Notes under the pieces: model-generated
What the model saw: only the letters and a program-made list of their open reading frames with translations
Databases searched by the model: none
What the model was told of the DNA's origin: nothing
NCBI RefSeq assembly: GCF_014695915.1
Contig: NZ_JACJPF010000039.1
Span: 30,279 to 94,278, forward strand
Length of the DNA: 64,000 bases
DNA from: Trichocoleus sp. FACHB-40
GTDB taxonomy: Bacteria; Cyanobacteriota; Cyanobacteriia; Cyanobacteriales; FACHB-T130
Direction of reading: 5' to 3'
Part shown: in pieces, positions 18,226 through 26,056 of the stretch
Layout: every line of letters begins with the position of its first letter
Numbering within the stretch: the first letter of the stretch is position 1
Position numbers and translations under genes: made by a program

Positions 18226-18808
18226 TGAGTAGCGTAACTCGGCGACTATCTACAAGCATTGTTAAAAAACCGCGATCGCTTAGTTTCTGCAATGTCGAAC
18301 TCGCCTCTTGAGGGCTATTTGTATAAACTGCCAATAAGTAGGGACGTTGCCCATAAGAAACTAAGCCCACACTGTTTCCCAACACTTGCCGCATTTGCGT
18401 AGCTACTTCCGGTTTATTGAAGTAATCTACCAACACCGCATAACCAGAACCTAAAGCTTGTGGTCTATATGTTGGTAGGTTCGGATTTAACGGTATCTCT
18501 GGCGGTCGCAGAACAAAGGCAGACAAACCCACAATTTCATTAACATATCGCGCCCAACTATTGGCATCATCAAGGGTTTTGAAACCACCAATGCGCGTCA
18601 TCATGTCTTCAAAATATCTACACGTTGAAGTATTGATATTTGGGGGCAAGGTGCGTTGAATTTGTTCTTGACTTGTGCTTGTCTGGTTCACCAACACCAA
18701 ATACTCGCCCTGTCGCGGCGGCTGGCAAGTTGGAGAGGGCGATTGAGCCGATGCAATTTTTAAAGGCAAAAAGCAAAAGGCAAGAGGTAAAAGAAATATT
18801 TTTTTCAT
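18206..18808 (-). CDS. Secreted protein with SPOR-like repeats
   Basis: 200 residues. The signal peptide MKKIFLLPLAFCFLPL...ASA-QS precedes two similar halves: EYLVLVNQTSTSQEQIQRTL...GGFKTLDDANSWARYV, and GYAVLVDYFNKPEVATQMRQVLG...YLLAVYTNSPQEASSTLQKL. These have the beta-alpha-beta pattern of SPOR domains, which bind denuded peptidoglycan glycans. The similarity is by eye. Its last four codons (VVSQ) lie within a dispersed repeat. Confidence 0.65.
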   Translation of the reverse strand: MKKIFLLPLAFCFLPLKIASAQSPSPTCQPPRQGEYLVLVNQTSTSQEQIQRTLPPNINTSTCRYFEDMMTRIGGFKTLDDANSWARYVNEIVGLSAFVLRPPEIPLNPNLPTYRPQALGSGYAVLVDYFNKPEVATQMRQVLGNSVGLVSYGQRPYLLAVYTNSPQEASSTLQKLSDRGFLTMLVDSRRVTLLKSVVSQ

Positions 18809-18961
18809 GATTTAGCTGGCACAAGGTAAAAAGAAAAAGGCTTTCATGCAAAAGAAATGTTTTTTCATGGATGAGCTTTTTTCTCTTTTTATTCACTTTT
18901 TGCTTTTTCTTTGTTACTAGAGATTGGTGAGGAAGCGATCGCATTAGGCTGGAATTCTTAC

Positions 18962-19000
18962 CCAGTCCCTAGTCCCTAGCCCTTAGCCTCCAGTCCCTTC
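18962..19000. repeat. Short TCCCTAG-type heptamer cluster
   Basis: Degenerate heptamers (CCAGTCC, CTAGTCC, CTAGCCC, TTAGCCT, CCAGTCC) next to the ycf54 stop codon. The same type as 19449-19505. Confidence 0.6.
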
Positions 19001-19003
19001 AAT

Positions 19004-19333
19004 TCAGGACACTGGTGAAAGGGAAGCCAACGGATCGGGAATAGACTCGTTGGGTGCTTGAAATTCCCCAGCAAGTACAAACTCTAACCGCAGCTTTAAC
19101 CAGGTAATAAATTGGGAATTTGTAGAAATCACAGCAGCGGCAGGTTGGGGACACTTAGCTTTGATTGTTGCCATTTCTGGTGCCTCCAGAAATGCAGGTT
19201 GTTTAACTAACCAAAAATCAATTTCTTTTTCTTGTTCCTTGTAGTTGCGGATGCGCTCTTTCAACACTTCGTCAAAGGGTTCTTCTTCTAGTAAAAAGCG
19301 TTGACTTGCCAAAACGTAGTAGTAAGTTTGCAT
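19004..19333 (-). CDS. ycf54: Ycf54/DUF2488, accessory factor of Mg-protoporphyrin monomethyl ester cyclase
   Basis: 109 residues. [31 protein letters not shown] and [19 protein letters not shown] are hallmarks of Ycf54, which associates with the aerobic cyclase (AcsF/CycI) that forms ring E of chlorophyll. It is conserved in cyanobacteria and plastids. It lies between two repeat arrays and 490 bases downstream of pdxJ's start region on the same strand. The array at 19344-19434 begins 11 bases before its ATG, where the ribosome-binding site should be. Confidence 0.92.
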   Translation of the reverse strand: MQTYYYVLASQRFLLEEEPFDEVLKERIRNYKEQEKEIDFWLVKQPAFLEAPEMATIKAKCPQPAAAVISTNSQFITWLKLRLEFVLAGEFQAPNESIPDPLASLSPVS

Positions 19334-19343
19334 TTTTATTGAT

Positions 19344-19434
19344 GGGGATTGGGGATTGGGGATTGGGGATTGGGGATTGGGGATTGGGGATTGGGGATTG
19401 GGGATTGGGGATTGGGGATTGGGGATTGGGGATT
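19344..19434. repeat. STRR array of 13 perfect GGGGATT heptamers
   Basis: Thirteen identical heptamers without interruption, the complement of CCCCAAT. On the strand of ycf54 it reads (CCCCAAT)n and ends 11 bases before that gene's ATG. Perfect identity suggests active expansion and contraction by slippage. Confidence 0.95.
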
Positions 19435-19448
19435 GGGAAAAAGTCTTA

Positions 19449-19505
19449 CCTAGTCCCTAGTCCCTAGTCCCTAGCCCCTAGTCCCCAGCCTCTAGCCCCC
19501 AGCCC
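19449..19505. repeat. TCCCTAG-type heptamer array at the pdxJ 3' end
   Basis: Heptamers of the CTAGTCC/CCAGCCC type. The final codons and stop of pdxJ (RGAGG then TAG, complement of 19492-19509) are written in this repeat. Confidence 0.8.
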
Positions 19506-20217
19506 CTCGAATTGCTTGTTTCATCTCTCGCACTGCTCGTTCCATACCGACGAGCGCTGCGCGACTGATGATGGTATGACCTATATTGAGTTCTTCCATA
19601 CCCTCAAGGCAAGCTACGGGATAAACGTTCCAGTAGGTGAGTCCGTGTCCCGCGTTGACTCGAATGCCAGCTGCGATCGCAATTTCGCATCCTTTGGCTA
19701 AGGCGGCTAATTCCTTCTCCCTACTGGCTTCATCTTTCGCCTCAGCGTAGCAACCCGTGTGCAGTTCGATAAACTTTGCCTTCATCGTTGCAGCTGCCTC
19801 GATTTGGGCTTTTTCGGCATCGATAAATAGGCTGACAGGAATTAAAGCATTTTGCAAGCTTGTCACTATCTCGCCTATCTTGTCGATTGAGGATGCGACA
19901 TCTAATCCGCCTTCGGTCGTTACTTCTTCCCGTTTTTCGGGAACGAGGGTGACATAATCAGGTTTGATGTCGAGAGCGATCGCTACCATTTCCGACGTAG
20001 GGGCGCACTCCAAATTCAAATGAGTCCGCACTGTCTGCCGCAATAATCGCACATCCCGGTCTTGGATGTGCCGTCGATCTTCGCGCAGATGCACGGTAAT
20101 GCCATCAGCACCACCCAGTTCCGCCAGCACCGCAGCTGCTACGGGATCTGGTTCTACTGTCCGCCGTGCCTGCCGAATGGTGGCAATATGATCGATATTC
20201 ACGCCAAGTGTAGGCAA
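19492..20217 (-). CDS. pdxJ: Pyridoxine 5'-phosphate synthase PdxJ
   Basis: Condenses 1-deoxyxylulose 5-phosphate with 3-amino-1-hydroxyacetone phosphate in vitamin B6 synthesis. It has 241 residues, normal length. The N-terminus [17 protein letters not shown], the segment [25 protein letters not shown], the catalytic-site ELHTGCYA and the C-terminal [14 protein letters not shown] are all diagnostic. The extreme C-terminus RGAGG and the stop codon lie in a heptamer repeat, so the natural 3' end has been replaced or extended by repeat DNA without loss of the catalytic part. Confidence 0.97.
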   Translation of the reverse strand: MPTLGVNIDHIATIRQARRTVEPDPVAAAVLAELGGADGITVHLREDRRHIQDRDVRLLRQTVRTHLNLECAPTSEMVAIALDIKPDYVTLVPEKREEVTTEGGLDVASSIDKIGEIVTSLQNALIPVSLFIDAEKAQIEAAATMKAKFIELHTGCYAEAKDEASREKELAALAKGCEIAIAAGIRVNAGHGLTYWNVYPVACLEGMEELNIGHTIISRAALVGMERAVREMKQAIRGAGG

Positions 20218-20281
20218 GAAAAGAACCCCTCCCTGTCAGAGTCTTCCGCAATTCATATTATCAGAAGTCGTTTGTGGCTAG

Positions 20282-20348
20282 GGGAGAAGCATTCGTGCAA
20301 AAAACCTTATGGCTTCGCCACAAATTCTCGCCACGAATTGCTTCTCCC
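20282..20348. repeat. Dispersed palindromic repeat (GGGAGAAGCA arms)
   Basis: GGGAGAAGCATTCGTG (20282-20297) is complementary, apart from one bulge, to 20332-20348. It lies between crr6 and pdxJ and could terminate crr6 transcripts. A decayed relative may lie near 25867-25890. Confidence 0.6.
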
Positions 20349-20356
20349 ATACTGAT

Positions 20357-20833
20357 TTAGCGCACCAGTTCAAAAAAAGCATCATCCAACTCGTAACCCA
20401 GCATTTTAGCCATTGACTTCAGCCGCGATTGGCTGGGTATTCCCATCTGCTGCATCCAATCGGACAAAACAAAGATTTTTTGCATCACAAAAATCTCTAG
20501 GGCTTCTGGGTTGTACTGAATCCCTTCTGTACGATGGAACTGGTGTGGTATCAGCATGGCGGCATAGCGGGCAAATTCGCCAGATTTCCAATCCAGCAGA
20601 AACGGTATCCAGGGATAGCGACTATCCAGGCGAAGAAACCAAAGTCGCACTTCTGGGATTTCTGAAAGTTCTCGTGGATCTTCCGGTTCGCGGGGGTAGT
20701 CGATGTCAAAAAGCAGCTGCTGTTCCCCAGATGCGATCGCCTCTTCTTGCAACAGCTTTTCGATTACTGTTTGCACTGGCGACAGATCCAAACCGTGAAT
20801 GATGTTAGAATTTAGCGCGATTGTCGTCGTCAT
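20357..20833 (-). CDS. CRR6 family NdhI maturation factor
   Basis: 158 residues matching the DUF1817/CRR6 family: IDYPREPEDPRELSEIPEVRLWF, LDSRYPWIPFLLDWKSGE, ARYAAMLIPHQF and the C-terminal KMLGYELDDAFFELV. In plants and cyanobacteria CRR6 is needed to mature NdhI, a subunit of the photosynthetic NDH-1 complex used for cyclic electron flow and CO2 uptake. No ndh genes are adjacent. A palindromic repeat separates it from pdxJ. Confidence 0.9.
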   Translation of the reverse strand: MTTTIALNSNIIHGLDLSPVQTVIEKLLQEEAIASGEQQLLFDIDYPREPEDPRELSEIPEVRLWFLRLDSRYPWIPFLLDWKSGEFARYAAMLIPHQFHRTEGIQYNPEALEIFVMQKIFVLSDWMQQMGIPSQSRLKSMAKMLGYELDDAFFELVR

Positions 20834-21189
20834 TTAACCATGTTTGGGTGAGACATTCCAAATACTGACAACAGCGCTATCTAGCGCTGGCTTCTCCCTC
20901 CATTGTTACAGCATCGTTACGCTCTCACCTGTTAGCTTTTTGTTATCGCCGCTGTTAGAAGTGTGTTAACAGTTACTTTTTTTATTAACGCCCAGCTTGG
21001 TTACTACAATATCAGCCAAGCTCCGAAATCTGCTTTCGGTTCAGTGTAGCAATAAAGTGTTAGCAATCTAGTATTTTCCCTAAATTTTATGAAGAATACA
21101 TACATATTTTGCCTTTATTCCCGATAAGTTGCGTAAATTCACGAATTTTAACTGTTAAATAAAAACTAAGTATAAGACGAGGATAGGTA
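20834..21189. other. Divergent promoter region between crr6 and the LuxR regulator
   Basis: No gene. AT-rich, with T-rich stretches around 20970-21000 and 21080-21160. I cannot define promoter elements. Confidence 0.4.
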
Positions 21190-21549
21190 ATGATTCCGCA
21201 AGAAATGCTGAAACACCTCGTAGAGCAAGTAGATGGTTCTTCTCCATCGAAAGTGCTTCAAAAATCTGAGCAGACGGTGAATGAGGTAATATTTGAGTCA
21301 GATGTTGACGGAATACGCTATTATGTGGTAAGATGCAACCCTAATTTTAGCAATCAGATTACTTTAAGCCCGCGTGAAGTGGCGATCGCGCGTTTGGTGG
21401 CACAGGGTCTACCTAACAAGTGCATTGGGAACCAGCTTGGCATCACCCATTGGACTGTCGCTACTTATTTGCGGCGAATTTTTAGCAAACTAGGTGTAAC
21501 TTCTAGAACAGCTATGATTGCGCGGCTTATAGAAAAAAATTTGCTCTAA
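21190..21549 (+). CDS. Small LuxR-type transcriptional regulator
   Basis: 119 residues. The C-terminal half (from about 57, LSPREVAIARLVAQGLPNKC) is a complete GerE/LuxR helix-turn-helix: NKCIGNQLGITHWTVATYL and RRIFSKLGVTSRTAMIARL. There is no receiver domain. The N-terminal about 50 residues are short and unassigned. It recalls the cyanobacterial small LuxR regulators of the PedR type, which respond to photosynthetic redox state, but that specific link is only suggestive. It is followed 140 bases later by a Fur-family gene on the same strand. Confidence 0.85.
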   Translation: MIPQEMLKHLVEQVDGSSPSKVLQKSEQTVNEVIFESDVDGIRYYVVRCNPNFSNQITLSPREVAIARLVAQGLPNKCIGNQLGITHWTVATYLRRIFSKLGVTSRTAMIARLIEKNLL

Positions 21550-21687
21550 GAATAAAATCGCCTGAGTATTCTATCGTATAGGGTGCTTTACTTTCCCTCA
21601 ACTTATAAACACTGGACATTCACAGAAAAACTAGGTTAAAGTTGAAATGAGTTTGTCTTAGCAGATAAAAGTGTAAAAGTCCAAAGT

Positions 21688-22146
21688 ATGCAAAAAGAAG
21701 CGGCACCTGTCAAACCTATACGCTCCTTGGAGGATGCCTTAAATCGGTGTCAGACGCTGGGTATGCGCGTCAGCCGTCAACGCCGCTTCGTTCTGGAATT
21801 GCTCTGGCAAGCAAAAGAACACCTTTCGGCGAGAGAAATCTATGACCGCTTAAATCAGGAAGGCAAGGATATCGGTCATACGTCTGTGTATCAAAATTTA
21901 GAGGCGCTATCGGCCCAAGGCATTATTGAGTGTATTGAGCGTGCAGATGGTCGCTTGTACGGTAATATCAGCGATGCTCACAGCCATGTAAACTGTTTGG
22001 ATACCAATCAGATTTTAGATGTTTACGTGGAACTACCGGAATCCGTGCTTAAAGAAATTGAACAACAGACAGGGGTTCGGATTACTGACTATTGTATTAA
22101 CTTCTACGGGTACAAAGGTAAGGAATCAGACTCGCAGCCTGTATAG
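21688..22146 (+). CDS. Fur-family transcriptional regulator (PerR/FurC-like)
   Basis: 152 residues. The winged helix is clear: GMRVSRQRRFVLELLWQA, HLSAREIYDRLN, IGHTSVYQNLEALSAQGII. The dimerisation domain keeps DAHSHVNC but lacks the usual Fur HHHHH cluster, and neither CxxC structural zinc pair is visible (CLDT replaces the first; no C-terminal pair). Overall it resembles the cyanobacterial PerR/FurC group, which senses peroxide. Zinc or manganese sensing cannot be excluded. Family assignment is firm, subgroup moderate. Confidence 0.88.
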   Translation: MQKEAAPVKPIRSLEDALNRCQTLGMRVSRQRRFVLELLWQAKEHLSAREIYDRLNQEGKDIGHTSVYQNLEALSAQGIIECIERADGRLYGNISDAHSHVNCLDTNQILDVYVELPESVLKEIEQQTGVRITDYCINFYGYKGKESDSQPV

Positions 22147-22184
22147 TCATTTGTAATTATTTTCAACTCAATACTAAACTCTTG

Positions 22185-22262
22185 GTAGGGAATAGTTGAG
22201 GCACCTTACCCAACAGGATGAAGCAAAAGTTGGGTTTTGCAGTAGCTCAACCATTCCCAACG
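22185..22262. repeat. Dispersed GTTGGG-type palindromic repeat
   Basis: GGTAGGGAATAGTTGAGGC... pairs with ...AGCTCAACCATTCCCAACG, with AAAAGTTGGGTTTTGC in the middle. It lies between the convergent Fur and NACHT genes and is related to copies at 3040, 35400 and 57359. Confidence 0.6.
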
Positions 22263-22272
22263 CTGTGAGTAC

Positions 22273-25200
22273 CTAGTTGCGATTCAGAGGATTTTCTGCG
22301 ATCGCTGTCTCATCATGGTACTCGTAATCTGCGTCTGTAGGATCTTCCTTTGGCAGAGTCGATCCCTCCAGCCCGTAAGTGTCTGCTACTACTGTCTCAT
22401 CTTCTTCGCTCTCCTGATCATCAGGCAAGAACGGTTCTCCTTCGGCACTCTCTATCGGAAAAGCTGTAGATTCTGTTTCCACTTTAGTTTGATTGCTGCC
22501 CATCGATGGGAAGTAAGCTAAACTTTGACGGTATGCCTGAAACTCCTCTAAGGAAAATATTGCTCCATTTTTCCTGGCATAGTGATGGTTTTGGTCATCT
22601 AGTAAAGCTTCAAACAGACAAGCATGGTTAACATTCGCTTGGGTAAGATTAGTTTTTAGCAGGTTAGCACCTGACAAATCAGCCCCTTCTAGCTTAGCTC
22701 CTGATAGGTTAGCTCCTGATAAGTTAGCTCCTGTCAAGTTAGCCCAAGATAAATTCGCTTGCTGAAGGTTCGCAGCTGCTAAATTTGTTCCAGTTAAATC
22801 AGCCCAGGACAAATTTGCTTGTTGCAAGTTAGCATCTGCAAACCAGGCATGATTTAAGTAGGCAGCAGTAAGTTGCACTTGCAAAAGGTTGTGTCGCGCC
22901 CGTTCCCAGAAAGCTGTAGGAGACAGGACAGCGGTGCGACCGATGAAACTCAGCAAGGCGTCGGGGTCAAAATCCAGAGGCTGGTTGGGATCGCCGCAAG
23001 GCAAAAAGGGCATTCGACTTTGGCGGGCGATCGCGCACAGCAACAAAAATACATTCACCCCAACCGCAGCATCGATTTGCAGCACTTTTAGGGGGTTGTG
23101 CAGTGCTTGGAACTGGGCATAAACCTGATGGGCAATTCCTTCATCCAACCAGCGACCCCGACAGTAAGCGCGATAGAAGCGATAAAGGCGTTTAAACAGC
23201 GTACCAAAACTAAAGTGTACTTCTTTGCGTTCTTGCTGTCGCCGCAGCCGCTCAACCACCATTTCTTCTATTTCAAATGACAACAAGCCATAACCTAGTA
23301 ATTGGTAAAGATGCTGGGCTACAGCAAGCGAGGATTTGATTGTAAAGTTGACTTCACCGTAGGTATCTTGAAATTGATCGGTGAGGGCTTGCAACTGGAG
23401 GGCAATTTCTTCTACACAGAGGTATTCTCCCAGGTTGGGATGAGAGAACTCAATGCTGGGGATTTGAGATTGGGAATTGGGGATTTGGAAGAAAAATATT
23501 GGTAAGTTGTCTTCTAAGTGCTTCGACTTTAGCGCTGATTTCGTCACCTTATTTTTAGAGGTTTGCACAATCGAAAGTGCTGTAACTTGCATTACTTGGC
23601 GCACGTCTTCGGGGCGACGGTTGGCTAAGAGATTAGCGATCGCATCCGTGCTGCGGTAGGCATGGGCTAGACCTTCCTTTACTACAAAAGGTATCGTGGT
23701 ACTGCCAGCATCCGGGTATGCTAACAGCCAACAATAAATCCGGTCGTAAATTTCAAATTTGACCTCGGATAATGCCCGATGAAAAATGCTGTCGTCAAGC
23801 AAACCGTCTCGATGTAAAACACCCATCAGATAAAGCATTAAAGGCTGTCCGACAAGGGTGTTAGCTACTGAACTAGCACCGCCTGGAGTTCTTTCTGGAG
23901 TTGGAGTAAAGGCACTTCTTTGTTTTAAAAAAGAAAAATATCCCTGTGCGATCGCTTTTGATTGTAGTTTCGCCCAATTCTTGAACCACTGGCGAAATTC
24001 ATCTTGTTCTAGCGGCTGGATGGTTATTCGCCGCATCAATGGGAATAGAGAGTAAGGAATTTCTTCGCTTCCCCTACCCCATTCCCCGATTCCCCGGCGA
24101 CTGGTGAGAATAATTTTGTGGCGAGGAGTACCTTTGGTTAAGGAGAGCGATCGCGCCTGAAATGAAGTTACCTGGTTCAGGAAGGCAGCGAAATGATATC
24201 CTGTGCGATCTGAGCGGGGCAATTCATCCAAGCCATCCAGAATCAACAAGCAGGGAGGATGCAGCACTGAAAACCAACCATCTGCATCTTGGAATCTGCC
24301 CAAGGGGAAGGCGGAATTCAATGTTTCTTCTAGAGTTTTCCCCAAAGTGGCATCCTTGAGGCGGATTAACACTGGCATCCACTTGGGATAGAGTTGCTGG
24401 GCAACGTATGTTGCGAATATCTGGCAGAAACTGGTTTTGCCCATACCCGGATCGGCTTCGATCACGGTAATAGTTTTCTTATCCTCCAGTTGCAGCGTCA
24501 CCCACTCCATTAAATCAACTGGTGGCGAAGCGTCATTAGTGATCGCAGCCTTCCCCAAAGGCGGCTTAGTTGTAACTAATATCTCCTTGCCTTTTAGCGG
24601 CACGTATAAATCTTTTAAAGAAAAGGGTTCTGCCAGTAACGGATTTGAGAGAGATTGGAGTAGCGCCGCCCGATAGCTTTCCCGGTGTCGGTTGAGAGGA
24701 AAGGATTGAGGGGGGAAATTTAATTCCGGTTCCTCAGAATTAAGAGTTGTTGAGAACCGAGAACTCTGATCGTTGCTTCCTGAAACTGGGATGTTATCAT
24801 AACCAGTTACTAAACTTCCCAACTGGACAAACTTTTGTAGTTGTGCCAAGGGGAGAGCATTTTGGGCGATCGCTTCCAGCAGATAACCAGGCAGTCCATT
24901 AGCCAAGCGTTGGGTAATTAGTTTAGCTTCTGTTTCCTCGGCACCATTGGCGATCAACCAGGCGATGCAGGTGCTGTTCATCTGCTGCACTAGAAACGAG
25001 TTGCCAATTTGCAAGAGGGCTTGTTCTGCCTGAGTATCGCTCAAGCGTCCGGGGCGCAGGGTTTTTAGAAAAGCTTGCAAATGGACATCAGCCAGGGGTG
25101 AATCCCACACCTGCCCATACAAGTCTTCCGATCCTCCTGGTATCCCGGCACGGGATAGCCACGGCCTTCTAAGTAAAGATTCTTGCTCTAAAATTCCTTG

Positions 25201-25509
25201 TAAAGCATTGATATAGGCAATTTGGAAGGTGAGCCAGGTGCCTTCGTTGCGCTTGAGGGGCTTTTTCTGACTTAGAATGTGCAGCAACCCAACACTCAGC
25301 TGGGAGACTACTCCTGCCACTAGACTCGCGGTTCTCAGGGGCAGTTCTAGGACTTCTGCCAAGGCGCTGATATCAAAAGGTGTCAGGCTCTTAACTTCCA
25401 TGTCCTGTGCAATGCGAAAGGCAATTCCGGCGATTTGCGTGCCGGGGTGCCTCAAGGTCGCCAGTTCAATCTGGCGCTCCGCCAGCCAATGCCGAATGCT
25501 CAGGCTCAT
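22273..25509 (-). CDS. NACHT-domain STAND NTPase with C-terminal pentapeptide repeats
   Basis: 1078 residues. An N-terminal helical region (about 1-230) has no recognised effector domain. The NACHT NTPase follows, with Walker A EADPGMGKTS (351-360), Walker B LLILDGLDELP (421-431) and sensor region KIILTSR. A helical region follows, then about ten pentapeptide repeats near 895-970 (ANLQQANLSWADLTGTNLAA and onward). A disordered acidic tail ends it. STAND NTPases of this layout act as signal-triggered switches, and several bacterial NACHT proteins are anti-phage sensors. A defence role here is plausible but unproven. Two linkers carry repeat-derived sequence: 23459-23486 and 24069-24097. Confidence 0.88.
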   Translation of the reverse strand: MSLSIRHWLAERQIELATLRHPGTQIAGIAFRIAQDMEVKSLTPFDISALAEVLELPLRTASLVAGVVSQLSVGLLHILSQKKPLKRNEGTWLTFQIAYINALQGILEQESLLRRPWLSRAGIPGGSEDLYGQVWDSPLADVHLQAFLKTLRPGRLSDTQAEQALLQIGNSFLVQQMNSTCIAWLIANGAEETEAKLITQRLANGLPGYLLEAIAQNALPLAQLQKFVQLGSLVTGYDNIPVSGSNDQSSRFSTTLNSEEPELNFPPQSFPLNRHRESYRAALLQSLSNPLLAEPFSLKDLYVPLKGKEILVTTKPPLGKAAITNDASPPVDLMEWVTLQLEDKKTITVIEADPGMGKTSFCQIFATYVAQQLYPKWMPVLIRLKDATLGKTLEETLNSAFPLGRFQDADGWFSVLHPPCLLILDGLDELPRSDRTGYHFAAFLNQVTSFQARSLSLTKGTPRHKIILTSRRGIGEWGRGSEEIPYSLFPLMRRITIQPLEQDEFRQWFKNWAKLQSKAIAQGYFSFLKQRSAFTPTPERTPGGASSVANTLVGQPLMLYLMGVLHRDGLLDDSIFHRALSEVKFEIYDRIYCWLLAYPDAGSTTIPFVVKEGLAHAYRSTDAIANLLANRRPEDVRQVMQVTALSIVQTSKNKVTKSALKSKHLEDNLPIFFFQIPNSQSQIPSIEFSHPNLGEYLCVEEIALQLQALTDQFQDTYGEVNFTIKSSLAVAQHLYQLLGYGLLSFEIEEMVVERLRRQQERKEVHFSFGTLFKRLYRFYRAYCRGRWLDEGIAHQVYAQFQALHNPLKVLQIDAAVGVNVFLLLCAIARQSRMPFLPCGDPNQPLDFDPDALLSFIGRTAVLSPTAFWERARHNLLQVQLTAAYLNHAWFADANLQQANLSWADLTGTNLAAANLQQANLSWANLTGANLSGANLSGAKLEGADLSGANLLKTNLTQANVNHACLFEALLDDQNHHYARKNGAIFSLEEFQAYRQSLAYFPSMGSNQTKVETESTAFPIESAEGEPFLPDDQESEEDETVVADTYGLEGSTLPKEDPTDADYEYHDETAIAENPLNRN
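23459..23486. repeat. Heptamer repeat inside the NACHT gene
   Basis: Four heptamers of the GGGATTT/GAGATTG/GGAATTG type, in frame. On the coding strand they encode the motif QIPNSQSQIPS. Confidence 0.7.
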
Positions 25510-26056
25510 GGCACCTCTATCAAAGGAAATAAATCAATATGCCTCTTCTTAGTTATGTTAAAGGGCAGCAGCGATCGCCACAGCAGCGATCGCTTGAGTA
25601 AAAGTTTTGTCGGGAGAAAGTTGGAGGAAGGCATAAGTAAAAACGGCCCTGATGAGGCAAGACAGGCAAAAGGCAAAAATGAAGAATCCTTCTCAAAGCT
25701 TTTTGCCGCCCCCCACGCCCTCCACCTGGTTCGCCAGCGAGGGAAAGTTAAAGAAATTTTATTGCTGGGAGGTTGGGAGGATCGCCTTTTTCCTGTTTTA
25801 GGGGGAGAGGGGGTAAAAGGGTTCAGGAAGGACATTCGTTAAATTGAAATTACAGACGGCTTCAAGCGGGGGAGAGGCATTCAAGCGAAAAATCTGTGGC
25901 TCTAATCCTAAATTCCAGCATAAAGGCTTAGGCTGTACAATCTCAAAACTTTTATTATCAGTCTTAGACCTTTTACAGTAGCGACGATTTAAATCCAGAT
26001 AAAGTTGGCATCGCTTTTTGTTGCAGAACGCAGAATAAGGACAGGACTCAAGGGTA
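25510..26056. other. Gene-free region between the NACHT gene and a helical-repeat gene
   Basis: Divergent promoter region of 547 bases. It contains a duplicated CAGCAGCGATCGC near 25566-25592 (two HIP1 sites) and a decayed GGGAGAGGCATTC repeat near 25870. No supportable gene. Confidence 0.5.

Noticed and set aside
25506..25835. 109-codon minus-strand frame upstream of the NACHT gene
   Set aside because: Basic, proline- and serine-rich with no domain pattern. It lies in repeat-rich intergenic DNA and overlaps the end of the NACHT start region.
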